Origin: CAWKGV01 sp963849305
GTDB taxonomy: Bacteria > Pseudomonadota > Alphaproteobacteria > Acetobacterales > Acetobacteraceae
DNA length: 64,000 nt
Reading direction: 5' to 3'
Assembly: GCA_963849305.1 (NCBI GenBank)
Contig: CAWKGV010000008.1
Coordinates: 1-64,000 of the forward strand
This document shows, one piece after another, positions 17,231 through 27,180 of this stretch. Position numbers and translations under genes: made by a program. The notes under the pieces were generated by a model. The model made no database searches, was not told the origin of the DNA, and saw nothing but the letters and a program-made list of their open reading frames with translations. Positions within the stretch are counted from its first letter, which is position 1. Each line of letters starts with the position of its first letter.

Positions 17231-19153
17231 ATGGACGATGTGGCATCCGTTATCGGTCTGCGGCATCCGCTCGATCCGCTGTCGCCCGAGGAGATCGCCG
17301 ATGCCGGCAACATCGTCCGCGCGGCGCATGACCTCGGCGCCGGGATGCGCTTCGAGACGATTGTGCTCGCCGAGCCCTCGCTGCGCGAGGAGTCCTGCCA
17401 GGCCGGCGATTTGGAGCGGCGCGCCTTTCTGTCGATCTACGATACCCATAGCGGAGGGGTGTACGAGGCGGTCGTCTCATTGGCGCGGCGCCAGATCCTG
17501 GATTGGCGGCCGCGACCTGGAGCGCGGCCGCGGATCGCGGCCGAGGAGTTTCTGCTGGCGGAAAACGCGGTGCGCAGCGACGCGCGATTTATCGCAGCCC
17601 TGGCACGGCGCGGCATCACCGACCCATCCCGCGTCCGCGTTGACCCGTGGTCGGCCGGCGTCTTTGGCCATCCCGACGAAGTCGAATCGGCGCGTGGTGC
17701 AGGGATTTGCGTTTCTCCGCGACGACCCGTTCGACAACCAGTACGCGCATCCTGATGGAAGGGCCTGACCGCGGTCGTTGACATCAACAACAGCGAGGTC
17801 CTGCGGGTCGAAGACACCGGCGTTACGCCGGTCCCGGCCGCTCCACGCAACTATGCGGCGCGATTCCAGGAACGACTGGCGCACCGACCTGAAGCCGATC
17901 GAGGTCGTGCAGCCGCAAGGCCCGAGCTTCACGGTGCGCGGCAATGAGGTCAGCTGGTGCGGCTGGCGGCTGCGGGTCGGGTTCACGCCGCGCGAGGGGC
18001 TCGTGCTGCATGACATTGCGATCCGCGACAATGGACGCTGGCGGCCGGTGATCCGGCGGGCTGCCCTCGCCGAGATGGTGGTGCCGTACGGCAGCCCGCA
18101 CGGCAACCACCCGCGCAAGAACGCGTTCGATTGCGGCGAGTACGGGATCGGCATGCTGGCCAACAGCCTCTCGCTCGGCTGCGATTGCCTGGGCGTGATC
18201 CATTACTTCGATGCCGTCGTGAACAGCATCGACGGCAGCCCGCGGGTGATCCCGAATGCGATCTGCCTGCACGAGGAGGACGCGGGCGTCTTGTGGAAGC
18301 ACTATGACTTCCGTACCAACGAGACTGATACCCGCCGCTCCCGTCGCCTGGTGATTTCATTCATCGCTACGGTCGGGCAATTACGAGTACGCCTTCTACT
18401 GGTATCTTTTCCTGGATGGAACGATCCAGCTCGAGGTCAAGCTCACCGGGATCATCTACACGGCGGGAATCCCGACCGAGGCGGCGCGCGCCTATGGCAC
18501 CGAGGTCGCACCCGGCGTGTCTGGGCCAGATCCATCAGCACCTGTTCAACGTTCGGCTCGACATGGCGGTAGATGGGCCAAAAAACAGCGTCACCGAAGT
18601 CGATACCGTAATCGAACCGCCGGGGCCGGCAAACTCCTGCAATAATGCGTTCCGGGCAGTCGAGACACCGCTCGCGACCGAGAAGGCGGCACGCCGTGAC
18701 GCGGATGCCCAGCGGCTCCGGTTCTGGAAGATTACCAATCCGGGCAGCAGGAACGCGGTCGGCCAGCCGGTCGCCTATCGGCTATTGCCTCACAGCGCGA
18801 TCAAGGCGGCAACACCCGCCGGCTCACAGGCGGCGCGGCGAGCCGGGTTTGCCGGTCATCATCTGTGGGTGACGCCGACGCGCGATGACGAGCGCTGGCC
18901 GGCCGGCGATTATGTCAACCAGAGCGCGGACGGCGAGGGCTTGCCGCGATGGACGGAGGCGGATCGCTCGGTCGCCGATACCGAGCTCACGGTGTGGCAT
19001 ACCTTCGGGCATCATCATCTGCCGCGGACCGAAGACTTTCCGGTTCAGCCGGCAATGAGCTGCGGCTTTATCCTCCAGCCGTTTGGCTTCTTCGATCAGA
19101 ACCCGTCGCTCGACGTGCCGCCGTCTTCCGCGGGCGCCAGCTGCTGCGCGTGA
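17231..19153 (+). pseudogene. Copper-containing primary-amine oxidase, five frameshifts
   Basis: Read across frames this is a full-length (about 640-residue) copper amine oxidase, which deaminates primary amines to aldehydes with H2O2 and NH3. Visible: VASVIGLRHPLDPLSPEEI start, catalytic-base segment NAFDCGEYGIGML, TVGNYEYAFYWYLFLDG whose Tyr would become the topaquinone cofactor, copper ligands in QIHQHLFNVRLDMAVDG, and WHTFGHHHLPRTEDFPV with the third His. Frameshifts lie near 17693, 17762, 17866, 18377 (exactly at the TPQ motif) and 18515; no in-frame nonsense codons interrupt the true path. Divergent from the dmf/liv operon 1. Confidence 0.85.
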
Positions 19154-19194
19154 AGACCGCTCGCCGGGCTCTAGCCACGGAGCCCGGCCGCGCC

Positions 19195-20645
19195 TCACGC
19201 CGCGAAGGACACCGGCGGCCGGCGATCCCGCCATGGCCGCTCCTGTTCAAGAACAGCGCCAAGCGCGAGCAGGGTGGCCTCTTCGCCATATCTGCCGACG
19301 AACTGGACGCCGATCGGCAGCCCTGCCGACGACCAGGACAGCGGCAGCGACATCGCCGGAAGCCCGGAGAGATTGAAAGGGTACATGAAGACCGCGTCGG
19401 TCCACTTCGCATTGTAACGATCAATATCGGTCTCGCTCATGTCCCAATAACCAAGTGGTCGCGGCGGCTGTGTCAGGGCGGGCGTAACAAAGACATCATA
19501 GGTTTGCAGATCGCTCGCGATCTCGCGGCTCCATAGCCGCAGCCCCTCGACGTCGGCGGCGTGCTGCGCGCCGCTCACCGAGCGTCCGCGTTCGATGATG
19601 GCCCAGGTGACCGGCTCCACATCGGCCTGACTCACCGGCCGTCCGACGAGGCCGGCCATCACGTCGAAGCCCATCGCGGTCTGCACCGCGGTCATGCGCG
19701 TGTACGTGCGCCACGCCTCGCTGGCGTCGAAGCCCATGTCATGCGCCTCGACCGCGTGGCCGAGCCGCTCAAGCAGCGCCGCCGTGTCACGGACCGCAGC
19801 CGCGACTTCGCGATCGACCGGCGATCCGTCGGGCGCCGTGGTGGTAAACCCGATGCGAAGCTGCCCAGGCGGCCGCTCTGCCAAGTGTCCGCCACGGGCT
19901 GCTGGGCCGGGGCGGGCGTATATGGTTCCCCCGGCAGGTGGCCGGCCACGGCGTCGAGAAACCCGGCGGTGTCGCGGATGCTGCGCGACAGGCAGAGAAA
20001 ATAGGCGCCGCCATACCAATAATCGCCAAACGGGCTCAGGGTGACGCGCCCGCGCGACGGCTTGAGGCCGACCAGGCCGCAACAGGATGCGGGTACCCGG
20101 ATCGATCCGGCACCGTCGCTGCCCTCGGCCAGCGGCACCATGCGTGCCGCCACTGCCGCTGCCGATCCGCCGCTGGAACCGCCCGGCGTCGTGTCCGCCT
20201 TCCAGGGATTCCGGGTCGGGCCGTAAAGCCGCGGCTCCGTCGTGATCGCCCAGCCATTTTCCGGCGCGTTCGACTTGCCAAGAAGAACAAAGCCGGCGGC
20301 CTTGGTGCGGCGGGCGAATTCACTGTCGGTGTCCGCCGTTACATTCTTCATCCAAGCGCAGCAGTTGGTGAGCGGCATGCCTGCCCACATTGTGGCGAGC
20401 TCTTTGCCGAGAAATGGCACGCCCGCAAAAGGCGCATCCCGCCGCACCGCGCCAGCAGCCGACCTCGCCTGGTCGTAAGCCTTGTGGATCACCGAGTTGA
20501 GCCGCGGATCAACCTCGTCGATGGCGGCGATTGCGGCCTCCACCAGTTCGGCTGCTTTCAGCTCGCCGCGATTCACGAGCTCCGCCAGACCGGTGCCGTC
20601 CGAATTCGCGTACACGCGACGCAGATCGTCGGTGAGGCTTGCCAT
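19195..20645 (-). pseudogene. Amidase-signature hydrolase, one frameshift
   Basis: An amidase-signature enzyme: Lys81 in VPFLGKEL, cis-Ser157 in TPGGSSGGSAAAVA and nucleophile Ser181 in GAGSIRVPASCCG form the Ser-Ser-Lys triad. The N-terminal two thirds (to about 19890) and the C-terminal part (RIGFTTTAPDGSPVDRE to the end) are in different frames; one base is missing near 19882 (a T2 where T3 is needed). About 480 residues if repaired, normal for the family. Faces the amine oxidase tail to tail. Confidence 0.85.
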
Positions 20646-20952
20646 CTCGTTCCCTCCAAAACCTCAGCCCGCTTGCTGGGCGGTGATGGTCGGGGCCAGT
20701 CGGGAGCGCCGGCAGGCGGACGCGCGGCCGGACGGGACGGATGGGTACGTACCCAAGGTGCCGTGCGCCACCTTCAAAGGCGTTTGGTGATTTCGGCCAA
20801 CCTCCCGTTCGCCCGCGCCGAAAAGCTGCTATGTCATGTTCAGCTGAGCTTGGGCGCAGCGTCAAGCGCCAATGGAGCTCCGTAACGAAGGGGTGGGGCC
20901 GGGTCCGGGTCGGAAGGCAGCCCGGCATCCCGCGAAACCGGGGGAGGCAGCG
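20646..20952. promoter_or_regulatory. Divergent promoter region with a perfect 12-base palindrome
   Basis: The region separates the amidase (minus) from the Gfo/Idh gene (plus). GGGTACGTACCC at 20743-20754 is a perfect palindrome of operator size located centrally. No other structure is evident; the regulator is unknown. Confidence 0.4.
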
Positions 20953-22041
20953 ATGGCCGATGATCTGCGGGTTCTGGTGGTCGGGCTCGGCAACATGGGA
21001 ATGTCCCACGCCCGCGCGTATGAGAGACTCGAAGGATACGAGCTCGCCGGCCTCTGTGCACGCTCGATCGCGTCCCGCCGCGATCTCCCGGAATCGTGGC
21101 TGCACGTGCCGCGCTTTGCCGATTTCCATGCAGCACTTGCCGAGCTCAGGCCAGACGTGGTCTCGATCAATACCTATCCCGACACGCATGCCGCCTACGC
21201 GCTGCGGGCGATCGAGGCCGGCTGCCATGTGTTCGTCGAGAAGCCGCTTGCCGAAACGGTGGCGGACGCACAGCGTGTGGTCGATGCCGCAACCGCCCTT
21301 CGGCGCAAGCTGGTCGTCGGGTATATTCTGCGGGTGCATCCGTCCTGGATCAAGTTCGTGGAGCTGGCACGGACGCTGGGAAAGCCTCTGGTGATGCGCA
21401 TGAACCTGAACCAGCAGTCGATCGGCCAAGCCTGGAACTGGCATCGCACATTGATGCAGAGCCTGCCGCCGATCGTGGACTGCGGTGTTCACTACGTGGA
21501 CGTCATGTGTCAGATGACAGGATCACGTCCCTTGCGCGTGCACGGCATCGGCGCGCATTTGTCGGACGAGGTGAAGACCTACAATTACGGGCACCTGCAC
21601 GTGGAATTCGAGGATAACTCCGTCGGCTGGTACGAGGCCGGCTGGGGACCGATGATGAGCGAGGTGGCGTTCTTCGTCAAAGATGTCGTCGGGCCCAAAG
21701 GCGCGGTCAGCATCGTCATGCCGGAACAGGGCGGCGACGCCGAGAAGGGCGCGGCGGAGACCACTTCGGCGGATATCGACACCCACACTAAGACCAGCAT
21801 GATCCGGCTGCACCATGCCGCTCTCAACGCGGACAACTCCCTGGCCCGACCGGACGAGCTGTTCCGCATTGACGACGAGCCCGGCCACGACGAACTTTGC
21901 ATGCGGGAACAGGAGGTTCTGCTGCACGCGATCCGCGAGAACAGCGATTTGACGACCCACATGCAGGACGCCGTCAACAGCCTCAGGATCGTATTGGCGG
22001 CCGATGAAAGTGTCCGGACGAACAGCGTGGTCTCGCTGTAA
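20953..22041 (+). CDS. Gfo/Idh/MocA-family NAD(P)-dependent oxidoreductase
   Basis: 362 residues, intact. Rossmann motif GLGNMG at 11-16, the family motif VFVEKPLA at 94-101 with catalytic Lys, and a C-terminal alpha/beta domain with DCGVHYVDVM providing the usual Asp/His pair. Acts on sugars, inositols or similar polyols; substrate is not deducible. I chose the ATG at 20953 because GGGGGAGG precedes it and the Rossmann strand follows at once. It is the only intact plus-strand gene in the island; divergent from the amidase. Confidence 0.88.
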   Translation: MADDLRVLVVGLGNMGMSHARAYERLEGYELAGLCARSIASRRDLPESWLHVPRFADFHAALAELRPDVVSINTYPDTHAAYALRAIEAGCHVFVEKPLAETVADAQRVVDAATALRRKLVVGYILRVHPSWIKFVELARTLGKPLVMRMNLNQQSIGQAWNWHRTLMQSLPPIVDCGVHYVDVMCQMTGSRPLRVHGIGAHLSDEVKTYNYGHLHVEFEDNSVGWYEAGWGPMMSEVAFFVKDVVGPKGAVSIVMPEQGGDAEKGAAETTSADIDTHTKTSMIRLHHAALNADNSLARPDELFRIDDEPGHDELCMREQEVLLHAIRENSDLTTHMQDAVNSLRIVLAADESVRTNSVVSL

Positions 22042-22052
22042 AGCCCGACGCT

Positions 22053-22766
22053 CTAGGGGGCCAGAATTTGCAGCAGTCGCGGGTCGCCGCGAATCACCTC
22101 GGAAGGTCCGTCCAGCACAATCCGGCCCCGATCCAGCACATACGCATAGTCGGCAACATCGAGCGCAAGTTCGAGATGCTGCTCGACTATGAGTACCGCC
22201 ATATCGTGAACCAGCTCTTTCAGCCGGTTCCCGATCTCGTGGATGACGCCGATCCATACCCCCTCGGTCGGCTCATCCAGCAACAGAACCCGCGGCTTAA
22301 GAAGAAGCGCCCGGGCCACGGCGAGCATCTTTCGCTCCCCGCCCGACAGCGTGCCGGCGGCCTGGTTGAACCGCTGCCCGAGCTTCGGAAACAACGATAT
22401 CACATCCTCGATCGCCGCTGTCCGGCTGCCCAGCCCGCCGACCGCCAGGTTGTCGCGAACCGACAGCTTGGCGAAAACGGCGTGCTCCTGCGGCACATAG
22501 CCCAGCCCCAGCCTGACGCGCTGCTCGGTACGCAAGCCGGTTATGTCGCGTCCATCCAGAGATGCACGGCCGGCCATCTGCGGGAGTTCGCCGATGATCG
22601 TCTTCAGGAGCGTGGTCTTGCCCACGCCGTTTCGTCCGAGCAGCGCGACCGCGCCGGTGCGCGGCACGCGGATTCCCACATCGAACAGGACCTGGCTTCG
22701 GCCATAGCCGGCGCACAGTTCGCCGACTTCCAGCAGCGGACGCTCCAGGCCAGCCAGATCACACAC
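22053..22766 (-). CDS. livF: LivF-type ABC ATPase (system 2)
   Basis: 237 residues from a GTG at 22766 that overlaps the livG stop; a longer in-frame extension inside livG is unlikely. Walker A GRNGVGKTT, LGYVPQEHAVF Q-loop region, signature LSGGERKM, Walker B LLLDEPTEGVWIGVI and VEQHLELAL. The EPTEG motif is typical of LivF/UrtE. Last gene of system 2. Confidence 0.9.
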   Translation of the reverse strand: MCDLAGLERPLLEVGELCAGYGRSQVLFDVGIRVPRTGAVALLGRNGVGKTTLLKTIIGELPQMAGRASLDGRDITGLRTEQRVRLGLGYVPQEHAVFAKLSVRDNLAVGGLGSRTAAIEDVISLFPKLGQRFNQAAGTLSGGERKMLAVARALLLKPRVLLLDEPTEGVWIGVIHEIGNRLKELVHDMAVLIVEQHLELALDVADYAYVLDRGRIVLDGPSEVIRGDPRLLQILAP

Positions 22767-23493
22767 GGGTAAGATACACCTGCTTGACCTTTTCGCTCGC
22801 CTGGATTTTGGCAACGGTTCCCGTTTCAAGGACCTTTCCCTGCTCCAACACGGTAAGGGTGCCGCAAATGTCACGGATGAAATCCAGGTCGTGCTCCACG
22901 ATTACGATAGAGCAGTGCTCCGCAAGGGGCCGCAGCAGGGTGCCGGTGATGCGACGCTCCTCAAGGCTCATCCCGGCGGTCGGCTCGTCGAGCAGCAAAA
23001 GTCGCGGTTCCGGGGCAACCGCCATGGCGATCTCCAGCCATTGCTGCTCGCCATGCGAAAGCGTCCCCGCCAAGTCGCGGGCGCGGCCGGCCAGCCGGAA
23101 ATCAGCGAGAAGATGTCCGACGCGCTCCGCCAGCCTGCGCCGGGTGCGCGAAAGCAGCAGATCGCCCAAGGTGTCGCGCGACTGCAACGCCAGCAGCACG
23201 TTGTCGAACACGCCCAGGGCCGCAATCACGCTGGTTATCTGGAACTTGATGCCGATGCCCGCGCGGGCGCGCACATGCGAAGGTACGAGGGTGATGTCAA
23301 CGCCTCCGAGCAGCACCCGGCCCTCGGTCGCCAGTTCGGCGCCTGCGATGCACTTGAGCAACGTGCTCTTGCCGGACCCGTTCGGGCCAATCAGGCCGTG
23401 AATCTCGCCCTGCCCGACCACTAGATCGACGCCGTCGAGTGCGCGGAGAGTTCCGAATTCCTTGCGGATTCCCATGGCCTCAAGCAAGACCAT
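22759..23493 (-). CDS. livG: LivG-type ABC ATPase (system 2)
   Basis: 244 residues, intact. Walker A GPNGSGKST, GIKFQITSVI region, signature LSHGEQQW (the LSHG variant common in urea/amide-type LivG/UrtD), Walker B LLLDEPTAGMS and VEHDLDF switch. It overlaps the end of livM and the start of livF, indicating one operon. Confidence 0.93.
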   Translation of the reverse strand: MVLLEAMGIRKEFGTLRALDGVDLVVGQGEIHGLIGPNGSGKSTLLKCIAGAELATEGRVLLGGVDITLVPSHVRARAGIGIKFQITSVIAALGVFDNVLLALQSRDTLGDLLLSRTRRRLAERVGHLLADFRLAGRARDLAGTLSHGEQQWLEIAMAVAPEPRLLLLDEPTAGMSLEERRITGTLLRPLAEHCSIVIVEHDLDFIRDICGTLTVLEQGKVLETGTVAKIQASEKVKQVYLTRV

Positions 23494-24538
23494 CCCGAGG
23501 CTCCTTCAGGCTGGGATTCCGCCGTCTGCGGGCCCGCGGGGCGAAACTGCCGACCCGCTCCCGCTCCGATACGACGAGGCTGATCAGCCCCGACGGACGC
23601 AGCAATATCACCAGCAGCAGAATCAGCCCGAGCAGGATCGGCCATATTTCCGGGTACTGCTGGGACAGCGAGTAGCTCAATCCCTCGATTGCCAGCACGC
23701 CCAGGACGGGACCGACGAGCGTTCCCACGCCACCGAACAGGCAATAGAGAACGATCTGGGTCGAAAGGACCACTCCGATCGTGCTGGGCCAGACGAAGCC
23801 CTGGTGATAGGCGTACAGCCCGCCCGCCAGGCCGGCGATCCCGCCTGCGAACGAGAAAATCAGCGCCTTGAAGATCGACGCGCGGTAGCCGAAGAAGCCG
23901 ACGCGGTCCTCCCGCTCGCGGATACCGATCAGGGCGAGTCCGAACTGCGAGTGCACCAGCTTCCGGCATCCAAGATAGACGAGAACGAAGATGGCAAAGA
24001 CCAGGTAAAAGAACGAGAGTGGCGAGAATTGGTAGCTCCCGAGGGACAGCAAGGGGATCGAGGGAATCCCGTTCTGGCCGCCCAGATAATACCACGATAG
24101 CGCGAGCTGTTCCCCGGCATAGGATGCGGTGAGCGTTCCAAGGGCAACGAAGATCATGCTCGGCGGATGCCGCCCAAGCACCAGGAACGCGGCGACGATG
24201 ACCGCGAACACAAGGCCCACGGCGACCGACACCGGAACGACCACCAGGACGGAACTGATGTTGTAGTCGCGGGCAAGCAGTGCGACCACATAGCCGGCGC
24301 TGCCGAAGAACAGAGCCTGGCCGAAGCTCAAGATTCCCGCATATCCGAACACGAGATCGAAGCTGAGCGCGAACAGGGACAGGATCAGCAGACGCGCGGC
24401 AAAGTCGGTCAGATAGTCGGGCAGGAAGCCGGGCACGACAAGGAAGCCGGCAAACAGCAAAATCTCCACGCAGGGGATCAGGGGGACCCTGGTCCCCCGC
24501 CGCACGGGGATTCCGATTGCCTTCCCGGTATCGGCCAT
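23480..24538 (-). CDS. livM: LivM-type ABC permease (system 2)
   Basis: 352 residues with about nine hydrophobic helices; characteristic ALSFDLVFGYAGILSFGQALFFG early and RKLVHSQFGLALIGIREREDRVGFFGY as the cytoplasmic loop contacting the ATPases. The ATG at 24538 (MADTGKAIG) fits the family; an in-frame extension would run into the binding-protein gene. 34 bases after livK. Confidence 0.92.
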   Translation of the reverse strand: MADTGKAIGIPVRRGTRVPLIPCVEILLFAGFLVVPGFLPDYLTDFAARLLILSLFALSFDLVFGYAGILSFGQALFFGSAGYVVALLARDYNISSVLVVVPVSVAVGLVFAVIVAAFLVLGRHPPSMIFVALGTLTASYAGEQLALSWYYLGGQNGIPSIPLLSLGSYQFSPLSFFYLVFAIFVLVYLGCRKLVHSQFGLALIGIREREDRVGFFGYRASIFKALIFSFAGGIAGLAGGLYAYHQGFVWPSTIGVVLSTQIVLYCLFGGVGTLVGPVLGVLAIEGLSYSLSQQYPEIWPILLGLILLLVILLRPSGLISLVVSERERVGSFAPRARRRRNPSLKEPRDGLA

Positions 24539-24572
24539 TGAGTAAAGGCTCCCCAATCGTGAAACGCCCCGC

Positions 24573-25823
24573 CTACGCGGACCTGCCCTCGCACTGTTTC
24601 GGGTCGAGCAGGTCCTTGCTGGCTTCCACGATCTCAAAGTCTCCGTTCTTGGCGATCGCAATGTACATCCGCATCTTGCAATGCCGCGTCGGCAGCATTT
24701 CGGCAGGGCCGCCCGGCGCAGTCTGGATCGAGGCGTGATCCAGGCGCTCGGCAACTGCCTCCTGGTGCAAACTCCCCGCCTTCTTCACCGCATCTGCCCA
24801 CAGCATCATGCCCCGATACATGCCCGTTGCAGCGCTTCCTGCCGCGAGCAGGTATTTCGTATTCGGGAACATGGCGTTGTATTCGGCCTGGATTTTCGCG
24901 CTGCCCGGGTCGATCTTGTCCACCGCCGCGAAGTAGTCGAGGCAACTCGCCAGGCCTTCAATCTCTTCCGGCGAATTGATCGACAGGTCATTCTTGTCGT
25001 AATAGACGCAGCACAGCCGGCCGCCGCGCTTCTGGAAGCCGGCCTCATAGAGCTGCTTGAAGAAGGGTCCCACTCCGGGCGGAATGACCGTGTTGAACAC
25101 GACGTCGATCTTCTCGGCCATGATCCGGTTGACCGTGGCGCCGTATTCGACCTGCGCTATGGGATAGTACTCCTCGAATACGACCTCGCCGCCATTCGCC
25201 TGGACGATCTTCCGGGCATACTTGTTGAGCACGTGCGGCCAGATGTAGTTGGCGCTCGGGAAGGCAAAGCGCTTGCCCCCGTTCTTGATCAGCCACGGGA
25301 TCAGCTTATCGCATTGCTGCGGCGGCGTCGGCCCGGTGCAGTAGATCAGCTTCTGGCACTCTTCGCCTTCGTACAGCTGGGGATAAATGTAGAGCGTATG
25401 CCCGCGCTCGACGATCGGACCCTTGATGGCATTGCGCATCGAACTTGTGATGCCGCCGAGCACCACATCCACGCGGTCACGTTCGATCAGCCTGCGCACG
25501 TTCCCGACCGCAACGGCCTCGTTCGAAGCCGTGTCCTCGACGTAGAGCCTGATCGGGCGTCCAAGCAGGCCACCCGACTTGTTGATCAGGTCCGCGCAAA
25601 GCTTGGCGACGTTCAGATCGGAGTTCCCCTCGAACCCGAGCGCGCCGGTAAGGTCCGTCGCGATTCCGACCTTGATTGGCTCGGCCGCGCGCGCCGCTGC
25701 CGCCATCCAACCACAGGCGCCGGTTGTCGCGCCAGCCACTGCCCATGCGGCGCCTTGGACAAATCCGCGGCGGCGGATCGTCCGCCCAGCGCCGCCCCGG
25801 TTCGCTTCCTCCTCAAAGGCCAT
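24573..25823 (-). CDS. Amide/urea-type periplasmic binding protein (system 2, copy A)
   Basis: 416 residues, intact. Tat-like N-terminus (RRRGFVQGAAWAVAG), cleavage near AARA, then EPIKVGIATDLTGALGFEGN. Conserved TSSMRNAIKGPIVERGHTLY and YIYPQLYEGEECQ resemble the urea/short-chain-amide (UrtA/AmiC, Peripla_BP_5) group rather than true leucine-binding proteins. Copy B immediately upstream is closely similar along the whole length, so the pair arose by tandem duplication. Confidence 0.9.
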   Translation of the reverse strand: MAFEEEANRGGAGRTIRRRGFVQGAAWAVAGATTGACGWMAAAARAAEPIKVGIATDLTGALGFEGNSDLNVAKLCADLINKSGGLLGRPIRLYVEDTASNEAVAVGNVRRLIERDRVDVVLGGITSSMRNAIKGPIVERGHTLYIYPQLYEGEECQKLIYCTGPTPPQQCDKLIPWLIKNGGKRFAFPSANYIWPHVLNKYARKIVQANGGEVVFEEYYPIAQVEYGATVNRIMAEKIDVVFNTVIPPGVGPFFKQLYEAGFQKRGGRLCCVYYDKNDLSINSPEEIEGLASCLDYFAAVDKIDPGSAKIQAEYNAMFPNTKYLLAAGSAATGMYRGMMLWADAVKKAGSLHQEAVAERLDHASIQTAPGGPAEMLPTRHCKMRMYIAIAKNGDFEIVEASKDLLDPKQCEGRSA

Positions 25824-25866
25824 TTCCCACTCCCCGTCGTCGAAATTGGTCGCCAGTCAAGCCCGC

Positions 25867-27105
25867 TCAGCACTCCTTGGGGTCAAGGAGCTGGTGGCTC
25901 GCCCCCACGATCTCGAAGTTCCCGTTGTGAGCGACGGCGATGTACATGCGCATCCTGCAGTGCCGCTTACCGGGTACCATTTCCGCCGGGCCGCCGGGTG
26001 CAAGCTGGATCGAGGCATGATCGAGCTGGCTGACGACCCCATCACGGTCGATCGTGCCGGCTTTCCCTACCGCTTCCGCCCATAGCATCATCCCTCGGTA
26101 CATGCCGGTGGCGGCACTCCCGGCAGCCAGAAGATACTTGGTATTCGGAAACATCGCGTCGTATTCATCTTGAATCTTCGCGCTCCCGGGATCGATCCTG
26201 TCGACAGCACGGTAGTAGTCGAGGCAGCTCGCAAGCCCTTCGATTTCCGGCGGAGAATTCAGGGCCAGAGCGTTCTCGTCATAGGCTACCTGCGTCAGCC
26301 GGCCGCCCCGCTTGAGGAAGCCGGCTTCGTAGAGCTGCTTGAAGAATGGTCCCACTCCCGGCGGAATGATCGTCGCGAACACGACGTCGATCTTCTCGCG
26401 CACGATCCGATTCACGGTTGCGCTGTAGTCGATCTGGGCGATCGGGTAATATTCCTCGAAAATCACCTCCCCGTTGTTCTTCTCGATCAGCTTTCGGGCG
26501 TATTTGTTGAGCACATGCGGCCAGATGTAGTTGGCGCCGGGGAGAGCGAAGCGCCTGCCGCCGTTCTTGACAAGCCACGGGATCAGCCGGTCGCATTGCT
26601 GCGATGGCGTCGGGCCGGTGCAGTAGATCAGCTCCTGGCACTCTCCGCCTTCATAGAGTTGCGGATAGATGTAAAGCGTATGTCCGCGCGCGACGATCGG
26701 GCCTTTGATTGCGTTGCGCATCGAACTCGTAATCCCTCCGAGTACCACGCTGACGCGGTCGCGTTCGATCAGCCGACGCACATTTCCGACCGCTACGGCC
26801 TCGTTCGAGGCGGTGTCCTCGATGAAGAGCTTTACCGGCCGGCCGAGCAGACCTCCCGACTTGTTAATCAGGCTTGCACAGAGATTGGCGACGTTCAGGT
26901 CCGAGTTTCCGGCAAAGCCGAGTGCGCCGGTCAGGTCCGTGGCAATGCCGACCCGGATCGGCTCTGCGGCCCAGGTGCCTGAGGTGGTTGTCCCCCAGCT
27001 GACCGCTCCGCTTGCCAGTCCGAGTCCTGTCAGGGCGATATTTCGAACGAAGCCGCGCCGCCCAGAAAGCTCGGGTTTGCTGGTCTGACGGGGATGCTGC
27101 TCCAT
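25867..27105 (-). CDS. Amide/urea-type periplasmic binding protein (system 2, copy B)
   Basis: 412 residues from the ATG at 27105, preceded by GAAGGAG. Twin-Arg-like signal (SGRRGFVRNIALTGLGLAS), then EPIRVGIATDLTGALGFAGN. Nearly collinear with copy A, differing mainly in the signal peptide and scattered substitutions such as YDENALALNSPPEIEG against YDKNDLSINSPEEIEG. Both copies look functional, giving one permease two binding proteins. Lies between livH and copy A. Confidence 0.9.
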   Translation of the reverse strand: MEQHPRQTSKPELSGRRGFVRNIALTGLGLASGAVSWGTTTSGTWAAEPIRVGIATDLTGALGFAGNSDLNVANLCASLINKSGGLLGRPVKLFIEDTASNEAVAVGNVRRLIERDRVSVVLGGITSSMRNAIKGPIVARGHTLYIYPQLYEGGECQELIYCTGPTPSQQCDRLIPWLVKNGGRRFALPGANYIWPHVLNKYARKLIEKNNGEVIFEEYYPIAQIDYSATVNRIVREKIDVVFATIIPPGVGPFFKQLYEAGFLKRGGRLTQVAYDENALALNSPPEIEGLASCLDYYRAVDRIDPGSAKIQDEYDAMFPNTKYLLAAGSAATGMYRGMMLWAEAVGKAGTIDRDGVVSQLDHASIQLAPGGPAEMVPGKRHCRMRMYIAVAHNGNFEIVGASHQLLDPKEC

Positions 27106-27180
27106 GGACAAACTCCTTCGCTCAGCCTTCTGGCCGCCCTTGGGGCGGGCCGCGCGGGGTGCGTCGCGCACCGTCGGGCT

